Of a stretch of DNA of 64,000 nt, positions 29,400 to 40,176 are shown piece after piece. The notes below the pieces were generated by a model, which saw only the letters and a list, made by a program, of their open reading frames with translations, did not search any database and was not told the origin of the DNA. Within the stretch, counting starts at the first letter, position 1. Each line of letters opens with the position of its first letter. The stretch is taken from positions 25,020 through 89,019 of the forward strand of contig VXRG01000131.1 of the NCBI GenBank assembly GCA_009838625.1. The letters are read 5' to 3'. Position numbers and translations under genes: made by a program. This DNA is from Caldilineaceae bacterium SB0664_bin_27. GTDB taxonomy: Bacteria; Chloroflexota; Anaerolineae; Caldilineales; Caldilineaceae.

Positions 29400-30413
29400 T
29401 TACTGTTCCAATTCCGCCATGCGTTCGGCGTGAATGCAGGCGGAAAGCTGTTGCGCAGTCGGCATAAGCGCCGGCTGGGTATCGCGCCGGCACGCCTCGT
29501 CGGCCAGCGCACAGCGCGGCCAGAAGCGGCATCCAGCCGGCCACGAGCCAACCGACGCGGCATCACCGGGGATCGCCTCCAGGTCCTGCCCCGGCACCGC
29601 CCGGTCGACGCGGGAGACGCGCAGGGCCCTTGTGTAGGGGTGGCGGGGCGCCTTCGACAGCGCCGCCACAGGGCCGGCCTCCACCGACGCGCCCGCGTAC
29701 ATGACCATCACGTCGTCGCAAACCTCCTCGATCACCGCCAGATCATGGGAGACCAGGATCAACGCCATGTTCAGCTCCTGGCGTAGCTGGGTGATCAGGC
29801 TCAGAATTTCGCGCTGAATGGTGACGTCAAGGGCCGTGGTGGGCTCGTCCGCGATCAGGAGTTTGGGCCCCTGGGCGATGGCCGCCGCGATCATGACCCG
29901 CTGGCGCATTCCCCCGGAAAGCTGGTGCGACCGCGCTTTGAGCACCTGTTGCGCCCTGGGTATTCGCACCTTTTCGAGTAGTCCTGCCGCCTCCTGCCTG
30001 GCCTCTTGACGGCTGAACGACCCCACCGCCGTGATCGACTCGACCAGTTGGGTCTCGACGGTCAGCACAGGATTGAGGCCGGCCAGCGAGCTCTGCGGGA
30101 TGTAGCCGATCTCCCGGCCGCGAATGCCGCGCCAGACCCGCTCCGGCGCGCCTGCCAGCTCCTGCCCGTCAAAGCGAACCGTGCCCGAAACGATCCCGGC
30201 GCCGTGACGCGGCAGCGTGCCGATCAGCGCCCGGCACAACATCGTCTTGCCGGAACCCGACTCGCCCACGATCCCCACCGCCTGCCGCTGGTCCAGACTG
30301 AGGTTGGCAGCGTCGATCACGGGAAGCTTTCTGCCGCCGCCCTTGCCAAAACTGATGCATAGATCCTTGACTTCCAGCAGAGGCTCTATTTCACGCTCCT
30401 TCTGTTGGCACAA
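29400..30413 (-). CDS. Oligopeptide ABC transporter ATPase (DppD-like)
   Basis: [32 protein letters not shown]-terminal oligo_HPY. Confidence 0.92.
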   Translation of the reverse strand: MCQQKEREIEPLLEVKDLCISFGKGGGRKLPVIDAANLSLDQRQAVGIVGESGSGKTMLCRALIGTLPRHGAGIVSGTVRFDGQELAGAPERVWRGIRGREIGYIPQSSLAGLNPVLTVETQLVESITAVGSFSRQEARQEAAGLLEKVRIPRAQQVLKARSHQLSGGMRQRVMIAAAIAQGPKLLIADEPTTALDVTIQREILSLITQLRQELNMALILVSHDLAVIEEVCDDVMVMYAGASVEAGPVAALSKAPRHPYTRALRVSRVDRAVPGQDLEAIPGDAASVGSWPAGCRFWPRCALADEACRRDTQPALMPTAQQLSACIHAERMAELEQ

Positions 30414-30625
30414 GAAAAGGAAAACAAGTGCCCGCCCATGACGACTTCTCCCAGACCGACCGCAGGCAGTGCGGCGTACGGGGGTGCACCCCTTGTGGGC
30501 TCTTCGTGTCCTCCTGTGGCCCTCCCGGGAACAAAGAAAGGTGTTCTTCGCGCCCCTTCGCGTGACTTCGCGGATCGATCTCGTTGAATTTCGAAAGGTC
30601 TTCCCGAAATGTCAACAGAACCTGA

Positions 30626-31501
30626 TCAATCATCCTCCCCCTTGCTGATCCGCTCCAAGCCCCGCGCCAGCAGGGCCACGCCGATCGCCGTCAACGAAAG
30701 GAAAAAGCCGGGAAACAAAATCAGCCACGGCTCGGTCCGCAGGTAAAGCCGCCCTTCGGCCAGCATCGCGCCCCACTCCGGCGTGGGAGGCGTTACGCCC
30801 AGCCCCAGAAAGGAGAGTCCGCCGATGATGACAATGATGAAAATGAAGTCGCTCAGAGCATAGGCGAGCGCCTCCGAAAAGACGTTGGGCATGATATGGC
30901 GGACGAGGATACGCAACTGTGAATAGCCCAGCACCTGCGCCGCCTGCACGAACTCGGCGTCCCGCAGCGCCAGCGACTTGGCACGCGCAATGCGGGCATA
31001 TTGGGCCCAGCGCGATATCCAGATGGCGATCAGCAGACCGCGGATGTCCGCCCCAACCATTGCCACGATTCCCAGCACCAGGATGATTTCCGGGAAAGCC
31101 GTTAACGCGTTCACAAGCCCGTCCCACACGGTCTCCGCGATGCGGTTACGCGTTGTGCCCGCCAGCGTACCGATGAAGGTGCCGATCAAGATGGGAACGC
31201 TGACACCCAGTATCGCCAGCGCAATGTCAAGCCGCGCCGCCGTAAACACCCGCACAAGCAGATCACGCCCCAGGTGGTCGGTGCCAAACAGGAACGCCGC
31301 GCTGGGCGGCTGCAGGGGCTGATCGACAAAACCGTAGGGATCATTGGGACTCAAAAGAGGGACGGACACGCTGAGCACGAGGATGAGCGCCAGGATGACG
31401 ACGCCCCAGCGGCTTTCCGCGTTGAGCTGGCGCCAGTAGCGCCGCAATTCGACCCGGCTCAGACGGCCGGCAGGCGCGATGCTCGGGCTTCCGGCTGTCA
31501 T
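30626..31501 (-). CDS. Peptide-type ABC permease (DppC-like)
   Basis: FGTDHLGRDLLVRVFTAARLDIALAI, GLGVTPPTPEWGAMLAEGR. Confidence 0.92.
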   Translation of the reverse strand: MTAGSPSIAPAGRLSRVELRRYWRQLNAESRWGVVILALILVLSVSVPLLSPNDPYGFVDQPLQPPSAAFLFGTDHLGRDLLVRVFTAARLDIALAILGVSVPILIGTFIGTLAGTTRNRIAETVWDGLVNALTAFPEIILVLGIVAMVGADIRGLLIAIWISRWAQYARIARAKSLALRDAEFVQAAQVLGYSQLRILVRHIMPNVFSEALAYALSDFIFIIVIIGGLSFLGLGVTPPTPEWGAMLAEGRLYLRTEPWLILFPGFFLSLTAIGVALLARGLERISKGEDD

Positions 31502-32478
31502 CGTATCTGCGCCCGCGGATCCAGCCAGCCGTTGACCAGATCGGCCATAAACGTCAGCCCCACCACCAGCAGACCGCTCAGGAAGACAATCCCCTGCACC
31601 AGCGGGTAATCGCGATTGCGCACCGCGTCGACAAGTGTCATACCAAGTCCCGGCAGATTGAAAATGATCTCAATGATAACGGCATAGCTTACGACGGTCG
31701 CCGCAAAGTAGCCCAGCGCGGCGATCGTCGGCGCCAGCGACGGCCGCAGCAGATAGCGCCAGTAGAAGCGCCATCCCTGCGTGCCGCGAATGATCGCGGC
31801 CTCCACGAACTCCTCGGTACTCGTCTCCACAATCGAAGATTGCAGAATGCGGGCCAGGACCGGCACCAGGACAAAGTTGATCGTGAGCGCCGGCAGCCAC
31901 AGATAATAGAGGTTGGCCGGAAATCCGGCATGATAGCCGGCGATAGGCGCCAGGTTGACCTGGACTGCGAACAGCAGGATCAGAAGCAGCCCTGAAAAAA
32001 AGACCGGAGTCGCCACCAGCACCGACGCGCCGATCTGAAAGGCGTGCCCGAACCATGTGCGGCGATAGAGCGCGGCCGCAACGCCCAATGGCAGCGCCAG
32101 CGCGATGGTCATGACGATTGTCGTAACCGTCAGCCACAGTGAGACCGGCAGCCGCTTGCCCACGATAGAAAGCACCGGCTCTCGCGAACGGATTGAGACA
32201 CCGAAGTCGCCGCGCACCAGATTGGAGACGTAGCGCCCGAACTGACTAGGAATCGAACCGTCAATCCCCAGCAGCTTACGGTAGGCGATCACATCCTCCT
32301 CAGTGGCCTCATCCCCCAGCAGGATCATGGCCGGATCGCCGGGAATCAACCGGATCAGCAGGAAGGCGAAGACCATCAGCAGAAAGGCGACGAAGAACGC
32401 CTGCGCCAGCCGCCGCAGTACGGGATGCCTGAGCAGGGGCAGCGTCTTTGCCGCCAAACCGCCAGGTGACGATGTCAT
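31498..32478 (-). CDS. Peptide-type ABC permease (DppB-like)
   Basis: LIRLIPGDPAMILLG, EFVEAAIIRGTQGW; start likely MTSSPGG at 32478. Confidence 0.9.
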   Translation of the reverse strand: MTSSPGGLAAKTLPLLRHPVLRRLAQAFFVAFLLMVFAFLLIRLIPGDPAMILLGDEATEEDVIAYRKLLGIDGSIPSQFGRYVSNLVRGDFGVSIRSREPVLSIVGKRLPVSLWLTVTTIVMTIALALPLGVAAALYRRTWFGHAFQIGASVLVATPVFFSGLLLILLFAVQVNLAPIAGYHAGFPANLYYLWLPALTINFVLVPVLARILQSSIVETSTEEFVEAAIIRGTQGWRFYWRYLLRPSLAPTIAALGYFAATVVSYAVIIEIIFNLPGLGMTLVDAVRNRDYPLVQGIVFLSGLLVVGLTFMADLVNGWLDPRAQIR

Positions 32479-32627
32479 CGCAGAAGTGAGGAAGGTGGAG
32501 AGAGGAGAGCGAGGACGGCCGTTCGGCGACGACCCGGAGCGGGTTTTGTCTGTCCGGCCATCTCGCTTACTCCTCACATTGGGCCGCTTGGGCCGGGACG
32601 CCCTCTGTGTCCCACCCTCGCAGCTGC

Positions 32628-32659
32628 GCGGCTCGCGGCCTCTACCGACCGCGAGCCGC
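32628..32659. repeat. Perfect 11-bp inverted repeat, 10-nt loop, after SBP gene
   Basis: GCGGCTCGCGG-CCTCTACCGA-CCGCGAGCCGC. Confidence 0.88.
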
Positions 32660-32669
32660 AGGCGACTGC

Positions 32670-34241
32670 TTACTGTTCTACGTCCGCCAGGGGCACGACG
32701 ATGAAGTGCGAAGCGCCTGTCACGGTCCTGACCGCATTCTGACCGACGCGGCTGCCGCCCATCACCGAGCGTTCACAGCAGGGGATGATCGACTGCACCT
32801 CGTAGCCCCGGTACTGGATCTGGCGGATGAGATCCTCGCGGGCAGCCTGGTCAACCGTCTGGCCCAGCTCGTCAAACAGGCTCTTCATCTCCGCATCGTC
32901 GATGCGTGACCGCTGCGCCCAGAAGCCGTCCAGGAACTGGTTGCGCAGGTAGCTCTCGGGCGGCCCGCCGTTGTTGCCTGTTACGGCCCAGCCGGCGTGA
33001 TAGTCAGGCGAATTGGCCATGATGTCCAACGCCACACCAACCTCCTGGCCGTCCGGCGTTACCTCCATGTTGAGCGCCTTGAGCTGCTCGGCGAACACCA
33101 GGATCCCTTCCACATAGCCCGGCCGCGGCCCGTAGGTCGTCACAGTGAAGGAGCAGCCGCCATCCGCCCACGGCGTGTTCGCCATCAGCGCCTTAGCCGC
33201 CTCCAGGTCCTGCGCGCCACCGTTCGGCAGAATGCCGACATCCAGCGGCTGCCCGGTGTAGAAGTACCCGATTACCGGCGGCGAAATGCCCAACAGCGCC
33301 CGCTCGTTGATCTCAGAGCGGTCGATGGCCAGCGAAATGGCCTCGCGCACGTCGCGATTGGACAGACAGTGATCTTCGGAGATCTGCTGGTTGATGCTCA
33401 GGTGAAAAACACCGCCCAGCGCCACGACGAAGGTCTCAACCTCTGGCGGGAAGGTGTCACGCGCCTGCGGCGGCAATTCGTAAACGTAATCCAGCTGGCC
33501 GGTCGCCAGCAGCAGTGAGCGCGAGGTTGGGTCGGGCACCCAGTGCAACTCAAGCTCCTTCACCGCCATCGGGCCGAGCTGGTAGTTGGGATTCTCCTTC
33601 AGCGTAACGACGGGATCGCCGGGTTCGCCCGCGGCAACGTAATAGGGGCCGGCGCTGACCGGGCTGCGGAAATACCCGTCCGGGTCGGCCTCGACCTGGG
33701 CCTGGGGATGAACCGAGAAGCCGGTGCGTCCAAACCAGAACGGGAGCGAGGGTTCGGCTATGCTCAACGTCCACACCACGGTCCTGTCATCCGTTGCCTC
33801 CACGCTGACGACATTGGCAATCGGGCCTTTATCGGTCGGCGGCGCGTCCTTGATCCGCTCCCAGGTGTAGACGATATCCCCGACCGTAACCGGCGTACCA
33901 TCCGAGTACATCAGGTTCTCGCGCAGCGTGAAGGTATAGACCAGGCCATCCTCCGAAACATCCATCGATTCGGCCAGGTCCGGCTGCGGCACACCGTACT
34001 GATCAAGTCGGAGCAGCTGCCCACTGATCAGCTTGATCGTCGAACCTTCCGACGTCTCGCCGGGCAGCGCCGGGTCGAAGTGTGTCAGCGCGCCCGGCAG
34101 ACCGAAGCGCACCTTCTCCAGCGGCAGCATGCTACCCGAATCCGCCATCATCGGCTCCGTCGCAACCGGCTGACACGCGGCCAAAAGGATCGCGAAAATG
34201 GCGATTGCAAAGATAAACAGTTTGGGCTTATTGGAATACAT
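32670..34241 (-). CDS. ABC transporter substrate-binding lipoprotein, family 5 (SBP_bac_5)
   Basis: LLAACQPVATE lipobox; LAESMDVSEDGLVYTFTLRENLMYSDGTPVT. Confidence 0.92.
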   Translation of the reverse strand: MYSNKPKLFIFAIAIFAILLAACQPVATEPMMADSGSMLPLEKVRFGLPGALTHFDPALPGETSEGSTIKLISGQLLRLDQYGVPQPDLAESMDVSEDGLVYTFTLRENLMYSDGTPVTVGDIVYTWERIKDAPPTDKGPIANVVSVEATDDRTVVWTLSIAEPSLPFWFGRTGFSVHPQAQVEADPDGYFRSPVSAGPYYVAAGEPGDPVVTLKENPNYQLGPMAVKELELHWVPDPTSRSLLLATGQLDYVYELPPQARDTFPPEVETFVVALGGVFHLSINQQISEDHCLSNRDVREAISLAIDRSEINERALLGISPPVIGYFYTGQPLDVGILPNGGAQDLEAAKALMANTPWADGGCSFTVTTYGPRPGYVEGILVFAEQLKALNMEVTPDGQEVGVALDIMANSPDYHAGWAVTGNNGGPPESYLRNQFLDGFWAQRSRIDDAEMKSLFDELGQTVDQAAREDLIRQIQYRGYEVQSIIPCCERSVMGGSRVGQNAVRTVTGASHFIVVPLADVEQ

Positions 34242-34291
34242 TTGTCCGACTCCTCCTTGAATAACCTGCTGATAAGTGGTTGGCCAGTGAG

Positions 34292-35326
34292 CTACCGTTC
34301 CGCCACCTGCACGGGACGGTTTGTCTTCAATGATTCCACCGCGGCCTCGACCAGCAGTTGTGACCGATAACCGTCTTCCACGCTGACCATGGGCCGCCTT
34401 CCCTCCTCCAGCGACTCTACGAAGTGGTTCATCTCGCCCGGATAGGCTTCGGCATACTTGTAGAAGTAGAACTGCGATCCGCCGGGTGGGCCCGAGAGCA
34501 GCCTGTCGTGCAGCACGCCCGCGTCCGTGTAGCGCACCAGGTTGGTTTCCGGCCGGTTTTCCGCGCGCAGCATCCCCTTGGCGCCATGCACCTCCAGCCG
34601 CTGGTCATAGCCGTAGGTGGTGCGCCAAATGTTGTTGATGTGGCAGAGCGCGCCGCGGGCGGTCTTCAGCGTCGTCATGGCAGCGTCGACCTCGCCCAAT
34701 CTGCCAAGCTCCGGTTCCACCAGGCTTGAGGCCGCCACGTAGACCTCCACCGGTTCATCGTCCAGCAAAGCACGCGCCAGATCGAAGTCATGCACGGTCG
34801 ATTCACGCAGCAAGGTGTAGGGCGCATGGTGATGAGTTTGCTGGCTGAGCTCGAGCAGCGTCACTTTCGGATCGCGGTTGGTCAGCAGCACCAGCTCGAC
34901 GTCACCGATTTCACCGGCCTTCACCGCCTGAATCAAGGCCAGATGGCTTGGCTCGAAGCGTTTCATGAAGCCCATGAAACTCGGTACGCCCGCCTTCCTG
35001 ACCTCTTCGACCGCAGCGCGCGCGGTGGGGATGTCCTCCGCCAGCGGTTTCTCGCAAAAGATCGCCTTGCCCGCGCGTGCCGCCGCGACCACCAGCTCCG
35101 CATGGGAGCTGGCCGGCGTGGTGATGACCACCGCATCCACCGCAGGGTCGGCCAGTACCGTCTCCCGGTCGGATACGGCTATGGCGCCGTGGCGCCCAGC
35201 CAACTCGGCCGCAGCCTCCGGCAGGAGATCGTAGACGCTGTGTATCTCCGCCTTGGGATGTTCCGCCAGTGTGCGTGCATGGCGCTTTCCCATCTGGCCG
35301 GCGCCGAAGATGCAGAATCGGACCAT
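34292..35326 (-). CDS. Gfo/Idh/MocA family oxidoreductase
   Basis: FCIFGAGQMGKRHARTL, FCEKPLAEDIPTA. Confidence 0.92.
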   Translation of the reverse strand: MVRFCIFGAGQMGKRHARTLAEHPKAEIHSVYDLLPEAAAELAGRHGAIAVSDRETVLADPAVDAVVITTPASSHAELVVAAARAGKAIFCEKPLAEDIPTARAAVEEVRKAGVPSFMGFMKRFEPSHLALIQAVKAGEIGDVELVLLTNRDPKVTLLELSQQTHHHAPYTLLRESTVHDFDLARALLDDEPVEVYVAASSLVEPELGRLGEVDAAMTTLKTARGALCHINNIWRTTYGYDQRLEVHGAKGMLRAENRPETNLVRYTDAGVLHDRLLSGPPGGSQFYFYKYAEAYPGEMNHFVESLEEGRRPMVSVEDGYRSQLLVEAAVESLKTNRPVQVAER

Positions 35327-35396
35327 CTTCCAACCCCAGTAGGTGCTTGCCGGTGTAAGACCTGCCCGCTATCGACTGCCGTTTAGCAACCGCCGC

Positions 35397-35816
35397 CTAC
35401 CAATGCTGGTCCGCTGGGATCTCAGGCCATGTGCTGAGCTCGTCCCGGATCTCCGGCAGCTTGCTCCACCCTTCGCCAATCGCCCAGAAGAGGCTGAGCA
35501 CCTCATCACCGTCGTTGGAGACAGAGTGTTCGTGGCCCTTCGGCACGAAGACAACATCACCTGCCTCCATGCGATGCTCCACGCCTTCTAGGTGCAGGAT
35601 GCCGCGGCCTGAAATGATGTAGTAGACCTCGTCCTGCCCCGGATGCACGTCGGAGTGGCCGTGCGTGCCCGGGCGCACCCAGAACAGACCGGCCGTGTAC
35701 TGGTCCGAGCCGCACGTGTCCTCGGTGATCATGACGCTGTCCTGCATCGTCCCGTCAGGGGACTGGATCAGGGGAACATCGCTCACTTTGAATATGTACC
35801 TCATTCCGTCTGCCAT
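35397..35816 (-). CDS. Cupin-domain protein
   Basis: RPGTHGHSDVHPGQDEVYYIISGRGILHLEGVEHRMEAGDVVFVPKGHEHSVSN. Confidence 0.9.
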   Translation of the reverse strand: MADGMRYIFKVSDVPLIQSPDGTMQDSVMITEDTCGSDQYTAGLFWVRPGTHGHSDVHPGQDEVYYIISGRGILHLEGVEHRMEAGDVVFVPKGHEHSVSNDGDEVLSLFWAIGEGWSKLPEIRDELSTWPEIPADQHW

Positions 35817-36017
35817 GGTGGGTTTTCTCCTTTCATGGTGCTCGTGTTGGGTAGTTCACAGCATGAGTAATGAAAATCCGGCCTTGCTTCAGCGCTCGAA
35901 CGCCCGCTGGCTACTCCGCTGCGGATAGCAGGCGCAGGAGTCAGACTCCTATACTTTGTCCTTGCTCAGTCCAGATCAGGATTGGAGCTGACGCAAGGCG
36001 ATTCCGGCTTGCGGTCG

Positions 36018-36959
36018 TCATTTTCCATTCGCTGTCAGCAGGCGCCGCACCTCTGGCATGCGCTCGATCGTTTCGTGGTCAAACGGCGCACGCAAGCTGA
36101 ACAGCAGGTGTGTGAAGCCGGCGTCAATGTGCGCCCGCAATGCCTGCGCAATCGCGGCCGGCGTCCCCGCCGCCAGGATCGATGGCTCGTATTCCTCGAG
36201 TCCATGGTGGCGCAGCGATGCGTCCAGCTCACCTCGGGCTTCGTCTGGGTCGTCCCGTATTGTGACCCATTTGCTTGCCAGCCGCTCAATTGTGGCCGGA
36301 TCGCGGCCCACCGCCGCGCAGTGCTCCCGTAACACCGCATCACTGGCCCGTATCTTCTCCAGCGAGCCGTGCTGCGTGTGCCACATGTCGGCGTACATGG
36401 CTACCGTGCGCAGCGTTTTGCGCCGTCCCTGCCCCCCGATCAGAATCGGCAGGTGGCTCTGCAACGGCCGCGGGAACTGCTCCGCCTCCACCAGGTTGTA
36501 GAAACGGCCGCTGTGCGTCACCGTCTCGCCGTCCAGCAGGCCGCGAATGAGCGGGACGGCTTCATGCAGCCTGTCCAGTCGCTCTCCCGCGCTCGCCCCG
36601 AAGTCGATCCCGTGCATGTGATGCTCGCGCGCAAGCCAGGCCCCGCCCAGACCCAACACCGCCCGTCCCCCGGTGATGTGATCCACCGTCGCTGCCAGCT
36701 TCGCCACCAGGCCGGGATTGCGAAAGGTAATCGCCCCCACCAGCGTGCCAATCGTGGCCCGCTCGGTGAGCGCACCCAGGCCGGCAATGGTCGCCCAGGC
36801 TTCGTAGACCGGATTGCGCCACGAGCCGATCGGGCACAGAAGATGGTCGGAAACCCAGAGGGAATCGAACCCGGCCCGGTCGGCCGCGATCGCTGCATCC
36901 CGCAGCGCCGGCCAATCGGTCTGCTGCGCCCAGAGCAAGGCGCCGATCTTTATCTGCAT
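36018..36959 (-). CDS. LLM-class flavin-dependent oxidoreductase
   Basis: FDSLWVSDHLLCPIG, GRAVLGLGGAWLAREHHMHGIDF, PILIGGQGRRKTLRTVA. Confidence 0.88.
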   Translation of the reverse strand: MQIKIGALLWAQQTDWPALRDAAIAADRAGFDSLWVSDHLLCPIGSWRNPVYEAWATIAGLGALTERATIGTLVGAITFRNPGLVAKLAATVDHITGGRAVLGLGGAWLAREHHMHGIDFGASAGERLDRLHEAVPLIRGLLDGETVTHSGRFYNLVEAEQFPRPLQSHLPILIGGQGRRKTLRTVAMYADMWHTQHGSLEKIRASDAVLREHCAAVGRDPATIERLASKWVTIRDDPDEARGELDASLRHHGLEEYEPSILAAGTPAAIAQALRAHIDAGFTHLLFSLRAPFDHETIERMPEVRRLLTANGK

Positions 36960-37031
36960 CCCCGCCTCTTGACAGCGAACAATGGATTGCCGCACCACTG
37001 ACTACTGACGCTTGCGTCAGGGGTGTTTGTG

Positions 37032-38129
37032 TCAGGCCATACCCGTTGCCGGCAAAATCTGCAGCTCGGCGAAGTGGCAGGCGCTCGGATGGCCGTGATT
37101 AAATCGGTCAATGAGCTGTGGACGGTCCTCGCTGCAGAGCGACTCGGCCTTCCAGCAACGGGTTCGAAACGTGCAACCCGAAGGAGGATCCACAGGACTT
37201 GGCAACTCCCCCTCCAGCACGATGCGCTTCCTCTCTTTACGGCCCACTGGATTCGGCGCCGGCGCCGCCGAGAGCAGGGCCTGCGTGTAGGGATGTGTTG
37301 GCCGCGCGTAGATTTCATCCTCGTCGCCGACCTCTACAATCCGGCCCAAATGCATGACCGCGACCCGGTCAGAGATCTGTCGCACAACGGCTAGATCGTG
37401 GGCAATGAAGATGTAGGACAGCCCCAGTTCGGCTTGGAGTTCCACCAACAGATTGATAACCTGCGCCTGCACCGAAACGTCAAGCGCGGAGACAGGTTCA
37501 TCGCAGATAATCAGGTCCGGTTGTAAGGCCAGGGCCCGGGCGATCCCGATACGCTGGCGCTGCCCACCCGAGAACTCATGTGGATAGCGGTTGGCATCCG
37601 TTGCCAGCAACCCGACACGCTCAAGCAGGGCGCTGACTCGCCGACCCTGCTCTTCCTTCGGCACGATGCCAGGGTGTACGACCCACGGCTCGGCGATGAT
37701 CTGGCCGACTTCCATGCGCGGGTTCAGCGACGCGAACGGGTCCTGGAAAACCATCTGTATCTCGCGTCGCAGGGCCTGTACCGACGCTTTCGACAGGGTA
37801 AAGAGATCACGTCCTTTGAAATATGCTGCGCCGCTGGTCGGTTCCTCCAGACGCATTAGCGTTCTGGCAATTGTGGACTTCCCACAACCCGTTTCACCAA
37901 CCAGCCCGAGCGTCTCGCCTCGGTGCAAGTCGAAACTTACACCGTCAACCGCCTTGATCTCTCCCCGCCGAGCGCCCAAAAATCCCTTCCGCTCCGTCGG
38001 AAAATACTTTACGAGATCCTTGACCCTGAGCAAAGGCTCCCCCGCCTCCCCGAGAGGCCCGGAGCGTGTCCCTGTTTCGTCCTCGGTACTGCGGTTGTCG
38101 GCTCGGTGGTGTAGGCTGTCAGTTGACAT
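37032..38129 (-). CDS. Oligopeptide ABC transporter ATPase (DppF-like)
   Basis: [30 protein letters not shown]; overlaps start region with 38119. Confidence 0.92.
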   Translation of the reverse strand: MSTDSLHHRADNRSTEDETGTRSGPLGEAGEPLLRVKDLVKYFPTERKGFLGARRGEIKAVDGVSFDLHRGETLGLVGETGCGKSTIARTLMRLEEPTSGAAYFKGRDLFTLSKASVQALRREIQMVFQDPFASLNPRMEVGQIIAEPWVVHPGIVPKEEQGRRVSALLERVGLLATDANRYPHEFSGGQRQRIGIARALALQPDLIICDEPVSALDVSVQAQVINLLVELQAELGLSYIFIAHDLAVVRQISDRVAVMHLGRIVEVGDEDEIYARPTHPYTQALLSAAPAPNPVGRKERKRIVLEGELPSPVDPPSGCTFRTRCWKAESLCSEDRPQLIDRFNHGHPSACHFAELQILPATGMA

Positions 38130-40164
38130 TCATGACATCCTCAATACGATGGCATGAGGCGCTGCGGTCATGCCGGACCTCATAAAGTGGGGGCGGTTCG
38201 ACCGTGCAGCGGTCAACCACATAAGCGCAGCGCGGATGGAAAGGGCAGCCCGACGGAATGAAGCGAAGGTTGGGCGGCGCTCCGCTTATCTGTTGCAGCG
38301 AGTCCATCTTCCGGTCCACCCGCGGCGCCGATTCCAGAAGCCCTTTGGTGTATGGATGCGCCGGTCTGCTGTAGATCTCCTCGATCGGGCCCGTCTCCAC
38401 AATTTTGCCAGCATACATCACAGCCACGCTATCGGCAACGTCCGCCACAACACCCAAATCATGCGTGATGAGGATTAAGCCCATGCCCGTCTCCAACTGG
38501 AGCTCGGCCAGCAACTCCATGATCTGCGCCTGTACCGTGACGTCAAGGGCGGTCGTAGGCTCATCCGCGATGAGCAGATCGGGATCCAATGCAATGGCCG
38601 CGGCGATCATCACCCGTTGCCGCATGCCGCCTGAAAACTGGTGCGGATAGTCATGCACTCGTTCGCGGGCAGATGGAATACGTACCCGATCCATCAGTTC
38701 AACTGCTTTGGCAGTGGCTTCACGTTTCGACGTCCCGCGATGCTCCTGGAACATCCCGGCAATCTGGGAGCCAACGGTGTAGGCTGGGTTCAGCGCGGTT
38801 AAAGGATCCTGGAAAATCATTGCGATCCGCTCTCCGCAGAGCCGGCGTCGCCGCGACGGGCTGACTTGCAGCAGGTCGTTGCCATCGAAGAGAACCGATC
38901 CACCTGTCACGAACGCGGGCGGGCTATCGAGAATACCCATTACAGCTTCGGCGCTCACCGTCTTGCCCGAGCCGGACTCGCCCAGAATGGCCAGTGTTTG
39001 GCCCCGGTTCAGCGTGTAACTGATCCCGTTCACGGCATTGAGAAGGCCATCGGGCGTGCGGAAGTTGACCCGCAGGTCGATAACTTCGAGCAAATGATCT
39101 CCATTGGCCGCCGGCCCATGCGCCGGTTCGGAGCTCTCTATGTCTGTGCGGCTGCTCTGCGGCTCGCTATACGCTGTGGCGAGCTCAGTATCCCCTTCAG
39201 GGCGCGACTCGGGTCGTCCCATAAACCACCGCCAGCGCTGCACAGGGTCGCTGACCATGCGCAACCACGCCGACGTGAGATTAAGAGACAATGCCGTCAG
39301 CAGGATTGCGAGGCCGGGAAAGGTGATCAGCCACCATGCACTTGTAATGTAATCGCGGCCTTCGGCAACCATGCGGCCCCACGTGGGCGCAGGCGGCTGG
39401 ATCCCCATACCCAGAAAACTCAAACCGGCCTCCGCGAGGATCACGATAGCGATCTCAAGCGTCGCCAACACCAGAATTGGCGACGCCAGATTGGGCAGGA
39501 TGTGTCGAAAGATGATGCGACTGTCACTACAGCCGATCGTCTGCGCGCCTTCCACGAACGGCTGCTCGCGAAACGAGAGTGTCAGTCCACGTGTCACGCG
39601 CGCATAGATCATCCAGCGCGTCAGCGCGAATACGATTACCAGGTTCCAGAAGCCGGTGCCGACCAGGAAGAGGATGAAAAGCGCCAGAAGCAGACCCGGT
39701 ATGCCCATCAGTACATCCACACCGCGCATGACGAGGTCGTCCAGCCAGCCGCGATGGTAGCCCGCCATCAATCCCAACAGAATTCCAAGCGTGCCGGATG
39801 CCAGTACGCTCGACAGACCGACGGCGAGCGAGACGCGCGCGCCATAAATCAGGCGGCTGAACAGATCGCGTCCCAGTGGGTCAGCGCCGAGCAGATAGGG
39901 GAAGCTCGATGTCTCGGACGTAGGCGAGGACATAGGCGGAACATTGCGCGAGCGCAAGTTCTGGTCGAACGGGTCATGCGGGGCGAGGAGATCGGCTCCC
40001 ACTGCTGCCACCATCAGCGCAACAAGAAACAACAGCGGGAAGAGCATCAGCTTGTCCCGCCAAAGCGCGCGTAGCAACTTTCGGACGGTTACGTTGCGCA
40101 CAGGCTCGCCTGAATCTCGCGCCGCTGGCCCGTCGCCGGCGGTCATCTCATGTGGAGCGGACAC
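38119..40164 (-). CDS. Fused DppC-type permease / DppD-type ATPase
   Basis: Single 681-aa ORF: N-half [26 protein letters not shown] permease, C-half [16 protein letters not shown] + [27 protein letters not shown]. Confidence 0.92.
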   Translation of the reverse strand: MSAPHEMTAGDGPAARDSGEPVRNVTVRKLLRALWRDKLMLFPLLFLVALMVAAVGADLLAPHDPFDQNLRSRNVPPMSSPTSETSSFPYLLGADPLGRDLFSRLIYGARVSLAVGLSSVLASGTLGILLGLMAGYHRGWLDDLVMRGVDVLMGIPGLLLALFILFLVGTGFWNLVIVFALTRWMIYARVTRGLTLSFREQPFVEGAQTIGCSDSRIIFRHILPNLASPILVLATLEIAIVILAEAGLSFLGMGIQPPAPTWGRMVAEGRDYITSAWWLITFPGLAILLTALSLNLTSAWLRMVSDPVQRWRWFMGRPESRPEGDTELATAYSEPQSSRTDIESSEPAHGPAANGDHLLEVIDLRVNFRTPDGLLNAVNGISYTLNRGQTLAILGESGSGKTVSAEAVMGILDSPPAFVTGGSVLFDGNDLLQVSPSRRRRLCGERIAMIFQDPLTALNPAYTVGSQIAGMFQEHRGTSKREATAKAVELMDRVRIPSARERVHDYPHQFSGGMRQRVMIAAAIALDPDLLIADEPTTALDVTVQAQIMELLAELQLETGMGLILITHDLGVVADVADSVAVMYAGKIVETGPIEEIYSRPAHPYTKGLLESAPRVDRKMDSLQQISGAPPNLRFIPSGCPFHPRCAYVVDRCTVEPPPLYEVRHDRSASCHRIEDVMNVN

Positions 40165-40176
40165 ACGTCTCCTTTT

